From Bradysia coprophila (Eukaryota > Arthropoda > Insecta > Diptera > Sciaridae): a stretch of DNA of 64,000 nucleotides. The notes under the pieces were generated by a model that saw nothing but the letters and a program-made list of their open reading frames with translations, was not told the DNA's origin and did not search any database. Made by a program: the position numbers and the translations under genes. The stretch is taken from contig NW_023503313.1 in the NCBI RefSeq assembly GCF_014529535.1, positions 3,246,800 to 3,310,799 of the forward strand, in the 5' to 3' direction. Below, in pieces: positions 35,001-45,831 of this stretch (position 1 is its first letter; every line of letters begins with the position of its first letter).

Positions 35001-36563
35001 CATTTTATTCGTAATCCCTTCGTCGATCCATAGGTTTTTGTAAGTAAAAAACAGGAAACTCGAAAAAGATTACATTTTACATTTCACTAACAGAGTAGAT
35101 ACAGCCAGAAAAGTAAGATTTCCTTAGCCATAATCAACCAACATTCGCTTGTTATACCTTCGTAACTTTAAATGTTAAATGGTCGTTTTGTGCTTAAAAA
35201 AATATTTACCTCTTGGTAGTATGCATCAGGAGCTGCTCGATTCTGTCTCGACAAAATCCACTTCCATTCAAGTTTTTCAATTTTTCCGTGCAAATCCAAG
35301 TCGTGTACTATCGCATTTTGAATGTCACTTCTTCTTTCCAACGTAATCGTCATAGGATTGTTGTCAGCAGACATCCGAAGATCTTGAACCAGTGCATTTA
35401 AATTGATTTCGATATGCAATCGTCGACGAAAGAACTCCGACATCATTTGATCGGTTATGTTTGATGGTGTATCATACTCTGGCTGTTGAGATCGAATTTT
35501 TTTTTTAGCTCGATGGCATGTAAATTATGAACCGTGCTCTACCTTATGTAGACCTAAAAAGCCATCAGGTATTCGTTTTGTGACTTTTCCATTCAAAATG
35601 ATTCGACCGTCTTTTCCGAATACTCGCTTGAGCTTAAACTGAAAACATATAATGAGGTCAATAAACACATCATCCGAGTTTTGTAATGCTACATGCGTCG
35701 ACAATAAATGAAATTCGATGAAAAAGAACGTTTTTTGATTCGCAAGCATGCAATACTTATTTGTTTACCTGGGGGTCCACGAAACGAAAACATCGATTCG
35801 CCATACAACTTTCGAAAATATAAACGAAATGACAGTTCCAATATGAAAAGTACTATTTCCACCCCATGGGCTGCACTTTTCTTACCAGAAATGTCATTTG
35901 ACTCGTCGTCAAGGGAACGCAATTGAGGGAAGAAAATAAAGCAAAACATTATGAAAAATCATAATATTGAGAAGGTCAAGAAAATTGTCCAGGTCAATTA
36001 TTCCATTACTCTAATTTGACCTATAAAATTTTTGTTTCGCTGCCAATAGAGAAACAAAAGTGAAATACCTCACGTCCTTTCCATTCATACGTCAATTCCA
36101 CAGATGAATCACTTTCAGCATCTCTGGGCTTCGTCACTTTCTCATTTAAGTAATTGTGATTGAGCAAGGATCGAATTGCTAGTGAAAGTAAACAGTTTTA
36201 TAATAACCGGCTATTTTCTCAACGTTCATTCATTCCACGTATTTACCTTCGAAAATAATTGGATCACTTGAAGAATTCGGCGATTGATTGAATATTTTTG
36301 ATCGGGTGATATTTTGATCTCCGAAGTTAACAAGCGCTAACTGAGAAAAAAAATTTGTTTGTTATTCATCGGGTTAGAAATGAGAATAAGATTCGCCACT
36401 CCACATTCGATCGATGATGTTTCCATCGCCTTAGGGACATATTGCTCACATTGATGTGCCATCAGACTCAACCGCACCAATATAATGGGCGGGTGTTATG
36501 ATTTGATGAACAGTAAAAATGCTTCGGAAACAGTACCTGTTTAAAATTATAGCCAGTAGACAT
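29012..36563 (-). CDS. Unrecognised large protein, 17 exons, about 1070 aa
   Basis: Exons (minus strand): 36563-36537, 36340-36247, 36178-36069, 35852-35769, 35638-35543, 35482-35210, 34840-34329, 34265-34151, 33306-33178, 33113-32955, 32895-32534, 32483-32360, 32290-32178, 30221-29957, 29895-29602, 29526-29383, 29323-29012. Every junction is GT-AG and the phases close exactly to 1071 codons, strong evidence for a real, intact gene. It starts MSTGYNFKQLALVNFGDQNI. The body is mostly predicted alpha-helical (for example the helices around QNRAAPDAYYQEV and NLLNLATKRMALADNGKAF). The last 65 residues are acidic and disordered (VDPGGERGQGVESGEGMDVD) and rich in Asp, Glu and Gln. There is no signal peptide or membrane segment. 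I do not recognise a domain. Three introns carry mobile elements. The exon at 35852-35769 is the least certain, chosen because it keeps phase between good neighbours. Confidence 0.8.
30708..30947. repeat. Tandem repeat, 109-bp unit, about 2.2 copies
   Basis: The phrase GGAACCAACCTTGGAACACC recurs at 30708, 30817 and 30926, an exact period of 109 bp. Units contain AAATCCGATGGAAGTTAGGAA and differ at several positions. It sits in the centre of element C. Confidence 0.85.
31299..31452. mobile_element. hAT-type MITE nested in element C
   Basis: A 154-bp element with termini CAGGCCCGTAGCTA and TAGCTACGGGCCTG and a perfect 8-bp target duplication TTTATTAT (31291-31298 and 31453-31460). An 8-bp duplication and CAGG-type termini are standard for hAT elements. 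It interrupts an arm of element C and is therefore younger than that insertion. Confidence 0.92.
31808..32135. repeat. Inverted-repeat element
   Basis: CCCGCATAAGGTCACGATTTG and TTTTGTTCTACGATTTTTGG on the left are mirrored on the right by AAGTCGTAGAACAAAATG and CGTCTTATGCGACAAGTTGGG. The arms are imperfect and interrupted. It abuts exon 13 of the large minus-strand gene on its intron side. Confidence 0.55.
33364..33559. mobile_element. CACGGCAGAG MITE copy 1 with 7-bp duplication
   Basis: A 196-bp element with ends CATGACAGAGTAAAGTTAAC and GTTTATTTTACTCTGCCGTG. It is flanked by a perfect 7-bp repeat AATATAC (33357-33363 and 33560-33566). The interior TAATCTAGTAGCCCAATATT recurs in copy 2 (37135-37336). 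It lies in an intron of the large minus-strand gene. Confidence 0.9.
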
Positions 36564-37134
36564 CTTGATGAAATTATTGAGACGAGCGAAGCGTTCAAAT
36601 GATTTAGACAGCACAAAAATTTCACATTAAAACATGCATTGAAAATAATGATTGAAATAATACACGTTCTACAGGATAGGTTTTTGAAAATACAATCTCT
36701 TGCACATTGTCATTTGGTTCAACTTAACTCAGAGGAAAAGAATGGCAAAGGTAGCGCCAGCGGTTATTAAAATAAAGTTTGATGCCATGTCGTAAGCGAA
36801 GTATATAAACACTGAGTCATTAAATACTTTGGTCGAAAGTGCAAATTTGGGAGCTCGGACTTCAATTTTCAGTACCCATTTAGAGCAGATCTCATGATTA
36901 AAGTGTGTTGGCTCACCACATTTCGTAAAGCTTCAAGTAAAAAGCTTTTGGAAATAATGATTTGTTCCCGGTAACCGAACTAAAAAATATTTCCGGTCGT
37001 TAAGTCGAAGGTTGTAAACTTGTGAGATCACGTACTGACTGTATTTCGTAGGTATCGAACGTATCGAAGAAGCATCTTGTACTTCAATAAAAAATTGTTT
37101 TTCTGCGTTTTTGCTCACAGAATACGCGAGTGAA

Positions 37135-37336
37135 CACGGCAGAGTAAAGTTAACCAGGCAGAAGTGGACGTCTGACTAGGGACCTGAATAATCTAGTAGC
37201 CCTATATTTTTTGCGAATAAAATTTTTCAATTTATGTCAGTGTTCATTTGAGTTCATTTTCATACAGTGTATTAGGTCCCTTATTTGACGTTTCGAAAAT
37301 GAACCGCTCCTGCCTGGTTTATTTTACTCTGCCGTG
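37135..37336. mobile_element. CACGGCAGAG MITE copy 2 with 7-bp duplication
   Basis: Ends CACGGCAGAGTAAAGTTAAC and TTTATTTTACTCTGCCGTG, flanked by the perfect 7-bp repeat GAGTGAA (37128-37134 and 37337-37343). It is highly similar to copy 1 at 33364-33559 over most of its length, in the same orientation. Confidence 0.92.
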
Positions 37337-37615
37337 GAGTGAATCAAGCTTGTTTATTATCGTAGTAGACGAATCCGACGTAAACTTTGACAGGTGAAAA
37401 ACAAATAAAGTCATTTTTTTCTTTGAGATTCAGCTGCAATGATTTATTGACTGAAGAAGTATGATTACCACTAAAACTGAATGTAGCAATCACGAGCGGA
37501 GCGAGCGTTTTTTTTAAATAAATTTCTGCTGTTAAAAAGACCGTGCTGTCTCCTAATGATAGTAAATGTCGATGTAGGCATCCATGGTAGTAAATATAAA
37601 AATACTTACTCTCAC

Positions 37616-37751
37616 GGAATTTTGATCACCGACACATTTTCTGTTTCGTGGTTTACTGATTTTTTATGAATTTTGCATGTGTTTTTATATGGAGAGATCA
37701 GAAACTCAAGTAACACACAGAAACAGAAAATGTGTCGGTTTTCAATATTCC
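37616..37751. mobile_element. Small hairpin MITE, copy 2
   Basis: GGAATTTTGATCACCGACAC and GTGTCGGTTTTCAATATTCC surround a loop with TTTTATATGGAGAGATCAGA. It matches copy 1 at 16929-17066 closely in both arms and loop. Confidence 0.85.
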
Positions 37752-37890
37752 GTTCGTGTAGCATAACACCAAGTGTTACGTATCACCTGTTACCTGAGTC
37801 AATGTACGCGTGCATAGCACTGTCAAGCACCGAAGCTGACGTTGGCATCACTCAATTAGAAGACCACAAAAAAACCTATTGCCTATTTTA

Positions 37891-38700
37891 AGCCCCGTAC
37901 GAAGTACAAAGGGGCTTATAGGATTACGATGCCGTGTGTATTTGATGGAATTCGAAGCAGACGGTAAGGACAAAGTGTTTGTCAATGTTCATAGATAACG
38001 AATCCGCAATAAAAATTTTGTCTGTCCGTCTGTCCGTCACGTCGATATCTTGAGTAAATCAAATCCGATTTCATTTTTTTTCCCTGAAAAACAGTTGAGA
38101 GAGTGAGGCTAAGTTCGAAGATGGGCATATTCGGGTCGGCCCTGTTACTTTCGTGAGTTAGGGCCACGCCACCTAAGTGATTTAAGGTCTTTTGATGATA
38201 TTTATGGCAAAACAACGTCAATACCAATCCAGGAAAAAAAAGTTTTTTAAAATCGGGTGAGTGGACCGTGAGTTAGGGCCTTAGAAGTGAAAGGCTACTC
38301 GGCCTTATGTGTATTTTGCATATAAGTCGAGTAAATTTGATCCGTTTTTCCTAATTTTTGTTTCATTTAAAAGATGCCGAACAGTTGAATAGTTGAAAAA
38401 AATTTAAATTTGGGTCCTCGGACTCAGGCCGATACTAGGCCCTATGTGTATTTATACTCAATAAATTAAAATTTTAGGGCTATTTGAAATTTTTGTTTCA
38501 TTTGAAAGGAACGTCGTACGGGGCTCCGTAATTGCGCTATACAAATTTCATAATAATTTTACTTAAACTACACTAACGGGCGCAATAGGCTTACGGTCAA
38601 AGTAGGGTGACAGACGCACTAGGGTCACGTACGCAATAGATAGACGGGTTTGTACGGGGCTCAGTCGCAGCAAACGTTCCGACTGTTCTGATGGCTCGTT
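37891..38700. repeat. Dispersed repeat, copy 2 (about 0.81 kb)
   Basis: AGCCCCGTACGAAGTACAAA through CAGTCGCAGCAAACGTTCCG and ATGGCTCGTT, in the same order and orientation as 26731-27680. This copy keeps an additional TCTGTCCGTCTGTCCGTCAC and CGATATC tract that copy 1 lacks, and has other indels. Confidence 0.85.
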
Positions 38701-39313
38701 TACGAACTATCTTTAACATCTTTCACATTTCAGCAGATCTATTACTTTATTTAATGTAAGTATTTTTAATAGACTATTTTCAAATCTTGTACTTAATTTG
38801 TTTGACATGCTTTTCGCTATATTAGACCACATTAATCATAGCTTGTTCCTGAAGTCGTTGTCGATAACAGATACGCTATATTTCAATTGACTAACAAAAC
38901 TTTACCTTAATGTTGTAACCTTATAAATTTTGACCATTGACATTGACCACTAATTTTCATCCTCGCTGAAGTCATAAAACAATAGTAGATTAAGCACTGG
39001 TTTGGACATTGTGCTGTCTCTTTTTCCATCTATGTTCTTTCTACTGCTTTTCTTGCCGATCAGCTGTTCAGTGTTTACTGTCACGGAAAGTGAAAACAAG
39101 ATTAGCAATTAGGTGAATGTTTTCAATAGAATCTGGCTGTGGTTCATTCAGAAATTAATAATTAAGTTTTGGTGTAGTGAGACTTGTCGTTACATTGTGC
39201 AGTACCCAGTACGTACATAATTAGATTTTTCATCAATGTTCCTAAGAAGATAGCAGAGCAAGTTTCTTACACGAAAGTTATATACCACACCGAAAACAAA
39301 ATTTGTTACTACT

Positions 39314-40752
39314 ATGAAAGCCAACAAGGATAACAGAATTAAGTTAATGTTCCTAGCTATTCAAAGAGATCATTTCGATCAGTTCCGGACATCATTTGAA
39401 GAATGTTCCAAAATTTACGATGTCAACAATAATCTACGCAACACTTCTGAGGATTCTGCGGTTCATGTTGCTGCCCAGCACGGTAGACTGTCGATTCTGA
39501 GGTACAATTTCGTCTTTACTCAACTCAGCATCATAATGTTCGAAAATTGCGAACTTTACTTTAGATGACTCTGTTACATAAAACATTTTATGAATCTCGT
39601 TGAAAAGTGCTTTATTAGGCTCACGATGCGTATTATGACACACGGCCTTCGGCCACACATCTAGAGCCTAATGAAGTACTTTGCACTCGATGTCATAAAT
39701 AACTATTATACAGGTTTTATACCTCAAATATGTATTGTCTTGTGATAAATACAATGAAATTTCAGATATCTTATCGAGGAGAAAGGAGCGTTTGTTGATT
39801 TGAAAAATAGTAACCGGAAAACTCCACTTCATGATGCCGCTCAATTTTCTCAGTGTGAAGTGGTTGAGTATTTGATAGACAAAGGTACAGCATTTATTGT
39901 GCTTAGCGGACTACTCTGTATTACACTTCCATTAAAATTGAATAACAGGAGGAGACGTTAATGCACTAAAGAATGCCGACTGGACCCCACTCATGCTTGC
40001 TTGCACAAAGCCTCGACTTGATGTTGTGTCGATTTTGATAAAGAACGGAGCTGATCCACTATTTAGGAACAAGGACGGCTGGAACAGTTTTCACGTAGCA
40101 AGTAGAGAAGGCGGTGTCGATATGTTGCAGCTTTTAGTCTCAGAACTAACAAATCGCACAGTGGAAAGAATTGATCGACTTGTTAACTCCAGCAGTAAAA
40201 ATGGACGGAGGCCATTACATACTGCAGGTAGGTTGTTAGTAATTTGTGATGGTCGAGCTAGTTAGTAGCGTACAATGTCCTTATGTAGCTCTTATTAAAA
40301 ACACCTTCAAATAGCTCTAAATGGTCGATTCGCTGCAGTCGAATACTTACTTACCAACAATTTCGCTGCTGTGAACGAAGTCGACAATTGCGGGACAACA
40401 GCACTGATGGATTCCGTCCGAAGTGGTTCAACCGAAATATTCGATCTATTGGTAAAATTTGGCGCAGAAATTACACGACGAAACAAAGCCGGATTTAACT
40501 GCTTACATATAGCGGCTGAAGTTGGATTCACAAATGTAATAGTGCATCTGGTGCAACTGTATAACTTTGATGTAAATGCTCTGACACTCCATGGACATAT
40601 GACTGCAGTTCAGATTGCGAAAAAGGTGGGGAAGAGGAGCTGTTGATGTGTTAGATTTCACTTCAATTATTTTTTTTTAGGAGAAGCACGAATCGGCTGT
40701 GAAAACTTTGGAAATGTTGTCGACAAAGGAAAATGTTCTGGTAACAACATGA
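39314..40752 (+). CDS. ANKRD16: Ankyrin repeat domain-containing protein 16 (ANKRD16), 5 exons, 322 aa
   Basis: In mammals ANKRD16 binds alanyl-tRNA synthetase and helps prevent serine mischarging; the role here is inferred from orthology. Exons 39314-39501, 39766-39884, 39949-40227, 40315-40625 and 40681-40752 are GT-AG and close to 323 codons. The diagnostic block KNADWTPLMLACTKPRLDVV followed by NKDGWNSFHVASREGG is almost the same as human ANKRD16. Further ankyrin units are visible: SAVHVAAQHGRLSILRYLIE, KTPLHDAAQFSQCEVVEYLI, RRPLHTAALNGRFAAVEYLL, GTTALMDSVRSGSTEIFDLL and FNCLHIAAEVGFTNVIVHLV. The protein is about 40 residues shorter than the human one, mainly at the C-terminus. Most of intron 1 is a dispersed repeat also found at 56498. 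Confidence 0.93.
39521..39711. repeat. Dispersed repeat in ANKRD16 intron 1 (copy 1)
   Basis: CAACTCAGCATCATAATGTT and CGAAAA on the left and TTTGCACTCGATGTCATAAA then TAACTATTATAC on the right match 56498-56681. It fills about 190 of the 264 bp of ANKRD16 intron 1 and contains a GCTTTATTAGGCTC...GAGCCTAATGAAG inverted repeat. Confidence 0.8.
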
Positions 40753-42104
40753 TCACTCGCTCTGGATAATAGTGCATTTGAAAGCCTTCGGATTCACTAA
40801 CCTTAAGTCACAGAAATAAATGCTGCGTTGGAATGGTCTCAAGTTGTGGACAATAAATTATTTCACCTACCGAGCGAAACTACTTTCACATTGAAATTCG
40901 AATTCATTTTGTATTGAGTCGGAGTCGCCAGAAATAAAACTTCAATGCTACAAAGAGTTGATAGACTTCTCATAACACGTACTACAAGGCATCAACTTAC
41001 CAATAAAATTCAAAATCCTACACCATTGATTGGCAAAGTAGACGAATTTACAAGATCCGATTCTTGAGCGACGACCCTTCTAAAATTAATGCAAAATAGA
41101 CGAATTTCCTTCGATTTTTTCGGTGTTTTTTGATGTTCTTGGAAAATTCTAATTGGATGTTTTTTGGGCTGCCGACCAGCATAGCTGAGCCAGAATTTGG
41201 CATGGCTGGGCGCTAGTTTTACCAAACTAGAAGACGTCATTTAGACACTACTTCAACCTTAGTGTTGAAGTAGTGACTGAAGATGTGACCAAGTTTTCTG
41301 GTTCGGTTTCAAGTTTGGTCTCTCATTCAATCTTTGTGCTTAGTGACCAAAGGTTGTAGATTGGTCAGTTCGTTGGTCACCAAATTCCGCAAAGTAGTGA
41401 TCAATTAACGCTACAATCCACCTGGACACAAATATTAACAGTGTACCACATTGGGTCACGACGATTGGCATTACGGCAAATCTGTGATATTAATGTAAAA
41501 AGACGGAAAGTATACAAGGAGTCCCTGGTGAATGTTCACCGAATTGAAATTTCTAAACATTCCATTATACAATTTACAGTCAGAGGCAGTGAAGTTTCAG
41601 CATGAATTTGCTTCAGCTGTTTTTCAGCTGATCCACAAATACAATAAAAACTGTTCATAAGGTTGAAGCTGCTGAATGCACGTGCATAATAGTGGTAAAA
41701 CCGTATAAGGACGCTGAAAGACATCTGAGGCAAATTCATGCTGCCTCTGACTGTATCACCTTCTGATTAACTGATTAAAATCAAATGCGAAACAATTGTC
41801 GCAAAGCGAGCTGGCTTGGGCTCGTTCCTCGAAACGGTGTGCTTTAAACATAAGTCAATATTTTCCCCGCATAATTGATTGTATTTAATGAAAAATATCA
41901 CCAACCAGACATGTGTGCCTAAATAATTTATTTTTTGGTTCATTGAAATCATTTCTAATTTTAATTTTATCGACTGGCACAGTTGCTGAATCGCAGTTCC
42001 ATTTACATATACATCCTAACACACAAGACATATTCTCCATTAAAAAAAAAATAGAACAAAAGTTTAACAAACAACAACACAAAGTCGGTTTGAAATCATG
42101 TTTT
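40753..42104. other. Convergent intergenic region, ANKRD16 / TMED7
   Basis: Both neighbours end toward this stretch, so it holds two 3' UTRs. AATAAA occurs near 40815. It also contains the TA-flanked hairpin at 41577-41753. No coding exon is supported. Confidence 0.45.
41577..41753. mobile_element. Hairpin MITE flanked by TA
   Basis: The ends CAGTCAGAGGCAGTGAAG and, inverted, CAGTCAGAGGCAGCATGAA with TA immediately outside each end (41575-41576 and 41754-41755) fit a Tc1/mariner-type target duplication. AGCATGAATTTGC is shared by both arms. About 177 bp; non-coding. Confidence 0.65.
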
Positions 42105-43022
42105 TTAACGAATCTGAATAGGCTTCCGATCAGTAAAAAAGTTTCTAAGTACAAGCACTTGTGCAATACTAATAACTAAGATGCCAAATGTTTCTAAAAT
42201 GGACCACCATAACACACGTTCGTTAATGTCTTCGGCTCGTTTACGGCCTGAAAAAAACAAATCGATTTATTGACTTGGAACATGTTTCAATTGGTGTCAT
42301 AGTTGTTTGCCCACTCACCCTGCGCTTCCCTCAGTCGATGATGCGTCTGATAGTCAAGAATGGAATTTAAACTTTTGTGTATTTCCTGAGCTGATGATTC
42401 CATTTGTGTTAATGCTGTCGCATGATCTTCTAAGTTGAATAGGGGCGAGTCTTCACCAACTTGGAAATCCATGTACACTAACTTATGCGAAAATGTCGAG
42501 AATTCGTTGCTGAAGCATGCTACGTATACGCCGTTCAACTGCGGTTAAAGTTGGTATTTATTTTACCGACAAACAGAAAATGAGAAAATAACTATACTCA
42601 CGGTGGCTGTGAATTGATGAGAATCGAATTGAGCTTTGACTTGCTGGTAGAGAACTTCTCCTTTTGGATTTGCTAGCGATACGTCAACATCGTATTGTCC
42701 ACCGGTAACAACCTAACAGATAAACGGCACTCATTAATTCGAAATATGTTTTACACGTCACAGTTTCAACATCTTCAGCGAATTGTGTGACTAAGATACA
42801 TCATTTACATATCGATGAATCGGTGGCTCAGTTTTACAGAAATAAAATTGGCCGCTTCATCGCATAAATTACCTGAAATTCTAATGTTGCCGTTTGATTT
42901 GCTTTAATTTCCTCGTAGAAACACTCCTTTGCATTATCTGCCAGCTCAAACGTTAATTCGACACTGTGGACTGTTCTTGTTATGTAAAAGAATGCAATAC
43001 TAAAGAAAATGACTTTCAACAT
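42105..43022 (-). CDS. TMED7: Transmembrane emp24 domain protein, TMED7/p24-gamma type, 4 exons, 207 aa
   Basis: A type I membrane cargo receptor of COPII/COPI vesicles cycling between ER and Golgi. Exons 43022-42873, 42712-42602, 42538-42319 and 42247-42105 are GT-AG and close to 208 codons. A signal peptide ([20 protein letters not shown]) precedes a GOLD domain ([20 protein letters not shown]... [20 protein letters not shown]... [20 protein letters not shown]), which has the two disulfide cysteines. A coiled-coil stalk ([33 protein letters not shown]) and a single membrane helix ([18 protein letters not shown]) follow. The cytosolic tail [13 protein letters not shown] carries the FF export signal. 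Similarity to human TMED7 is strong throughout; TMED3 is a close paralogue, so orthology to one or both is possible. Confidence 0.95.
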
Positions 43023-44061
43023 TTCAATAGAAATTTTTCCGATGTTTCGTGATTGAACAAATTATAAAAATAGTAAAAAATCAATTTTTTTTTACTAAAT
43101 ACTGCCAAAATCAGACAACAACGGCCATTGGAGAAATTATATTATTCGAGTATACGAAACGTCAACTCAAAAATACAAGTCGTGTCGTGGCCAATTTTGT
43201 GTCAAAAATTATACGATTTGCCTGTCATACACCTTTCTGAACTTTCCGAACGGCTTAGATGCGGCGGATCCGGTGACATTTTGGAAACTTTCAATTAACT
43301 TTGTCTTCTGTCTGTTTGCTTTTCCGCTGAAATGTGCAATTTATCTTTGCATCATTTCACTAGGCCACACCTTTTGGGTGGGTCAGGTCCCTTAACTGAC
43401 TGATTTTCTAAATCAATTTTGGCGATTGTTACAAAAATATCAATGAATGAACAAAGTACGACCAACATTTTCATGTATTTCAGGTTTTTGGTCATACAAT
43501 CATGCTTTTTCAATCATAGTAGTGAACATTTTGGGACCGCTAATTTGACAATAATCTATTCGCAAGTTCTTCACACACATTTGGCCTCACAGTCATACGT
43601 TTTCATTCATACAATTAGAGCATATTGTTTGAAATGACAGCTGTCACGAACACGGAATGAACGGAATGAAAACGGATGACTGAAAGGGCACGTTTATCTT
43701 CCGAAAATATTACAAATTATTACTAGACTAGACCAAAACTGTTACTAGACAAATAATTTGAATCAATAAATTTTGTGAAGACTTATCCGTTGACACCGGT
43801 AACCTGTACGAGACCTCTGAGCCGCGTGTCCATGTTTTATACGTTGTTATATCAATTAACTGTTATACCAGTTCCATGTGTCTGGTATGTTTTGACAGCC
43901 ATGCTTGTTGCGCAAGTGTTTGTTGTAAAATTGTAAATAAACATTAGATCATCGATACCTGAAAATAATTCTAGTACCAAGTACTGCAGCATGTGGCGGC
44001 AGTGTAAATTGTTGTTAACGAGAAATACAAAATTGAAACAAAATTAGAAACTTTTATTTTA
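43023..44061. other. Divergent intergenic region, TMED7 / CLCC1-like
   Basis: The two start codons face away from each other, about 1 kb apart, so both promoters should be here. No coding exon or clear repeat was recognised. Confidence 0.4.
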
Positions 44062-45831
44062 ATGGCGAGGCTTAATTTCGGTAAGTTTCTATGGCTTAAA
44101 TTCTTTCAGCATGTGACGCAACAGCCTTTAATTTGTGTGTCAATGACTTTCTATAAACAAATTAGGCAAAACCACATTGCTAGGATAATTTCACATGATT
44201 TTTTTTTTATGTCAACCAGGTGTACACATCATAGTTATATTATGTGTCGTTCAATTATCATGGAGCGATTATAGTTTTAGACCTGACTGGGAAGAACCTG
44301 ATGCATTCTCTCAGAAAAAAACATTACAATCCGGGAAACCATCCCATCTCAACGTAGATGATACGCACAAATGTCAAGCGTGTACAAACGCAAAAGATGA
44401 CAATCTGACGTTGCTGTACCAAAAACTAGTAAAATATTTGCTGAAGCGTAAAAGTATGAAGGTGATGCTATAACGGAATTCATTACCGGAAAAAGGAGCA
44501 AAATCAAATAACCTAAGTCTCTTTACAGTTCGAAGAATCATCACGGACCTATTACCGAAGTTTGCATCTTCACGTCAGTGAGGAACAAATGAATCGTTTC
44601 GATAAAATGACCGACGTTCATGACATGGATCAACTGATCGCCGAGGTGTTGCATCAGTCCAGAAGCGGAACATATGAACTGTTCAAGGAAATGTATCTGA
44701 CGTGGAAAGATGTGTTCCTAGGGTACTGGCAACTGGTTATGTCATCCAGACAGTTTGTTATTGGAATTCAATTCGCTGGTTTCGTTCTGATTTGGTTTGC
44801 CAGTAGGAGGTTCAGATTTAGTTTCTCCGTGGTTGGAACATTCTTTGTGCTGTTCTATCTGTACAGCTTTTTGGATTCTGAATGTCATCGGGTGAGTACT
44901 GTGGCAGTTTTAGTGGGAACGACTCGCGGAGGAAAATAGTTCATTAAAATGGGAAACGAAATTTTTCGATTTCAGAAGAAAGAAATTGAAAGAACGGCTC
45001 AGATGATTGGAATGAAGGATAACCCGTGCAATACAACGTCTTTTTGGAGCTACTATTTTGGGAATCAAAATGAAGAATGTAAAAAGTATCTGGAGTAAGT
45101 ATTGATATTGGACTAGTGTGCTTCATGTGGGCTGACTATGCTGGTCGCAGTTAGATCAGTAGGTCTTTACTGTCTGTCGTCCTTACAATTTCTACATTTT
45201 ACAGTAATTCGTACGACGTTTCCTGTACATTGATTGATGTCTACGAAGAATTCATCAACATTTTCGTCTACAAGCAAATGTGGAACCTCATTGACAATAG
45301 TGTAGCGAATATCCTCAAGGTCTATGGTAATTTGCTTTCTATTCCATTTTTCGGGTCTAAACTATTTAACAAAAAAAAAACGATCTTTCGACAGCAACAC
45401 ACGGAATCATCGGTGGTATAATGGTCACCGTGATATGCGTCTACTTATTCAACAACTACATTACCTTGGTCGTCAACTCAGTTTTCCACTATCTCTTTTC
45501 AATGCGTGGAAGTGGACATCGATCAGTTAATAGCATACGGCAACCGAATAACACCGGTGCTGGAGACACAATAAGCACAGAAGTTCTAAATAAAATTCTA
45601 GATATTACGCGAGACCAAACCAAATTGAATGCACTACATCTAACCAGACTGACGTCTAATTCTGGTGTGCAGCCGATCGACATTGTAGATGGGAATGAAA
45701 GCGCTGAGGGCGAAACGGTAATCGAATCAGAAACGGAATGTGTGCAGCTGGCCGCAACGGCTTTTGTTTCAACGGATTCGGCCGATTCGAAAGATAAATC
45801 GGACGAATCGATTCAGGACCTGCAACAGTGA
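44062..45831 (+). CDS. CLCC1: Chloride channel CLIC-like protein 1 (CLCC1-like), 6 exons, 433 aa
   Basis: CLCC1 is a multi-pass ER membrane protein linked to ER anion conductance and ER homeostasis; the role is inferred from similarity. Exons 44062-44080, 44220-44461, 44529-44891, 44976-45094, 45205-45326 and 45395-45831 are GT-AG and close to 434 codons. It has an N-terminal signal peptide (VHIIVILCVVQLSWS) and a luminal region with CQAC. Two adjacent membrane helices (FVIGIQFAGFVLIWFA, FSFSVVGTFFVLFYLYSFL) are followed by the conserved cysteine segment DNPCNTTSFWSYYFGNQNEE and C, which parallels the human segment before its third helix. A third helix (IIGGIMVTVICVYLFNN) leads to an acidic, disordered C-terminal tail. 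Overall identity is modest, so the family call rests on topology and the conserved W/C motif. Confidence 0.8.

Larger units (their letters stand above)
36564..39313. other. Intergenic region between the large minus-strand gene and ANKRD16
   Basis: A divergent promoter region containing a 7-bp-duplication MITE (37135-37336), a hairpin MITE copy (37616-37751) and copy 2 of the long dispersed repeat (37891-38700). No further gene is supported. The roughly 600 bp before 39314 probably contain the ANKRD16 promoter and 5' UTR. Confidence 0.5.

Noticed and set aside
35853-35925. Frame LRSLDDESNDISGKK as an exon of the 17-exon gene
   Set aside because: No AG acceptor lies before it, and using it would leave a 33-bp intron; the exon at 35852-35769 keeps phase without it.
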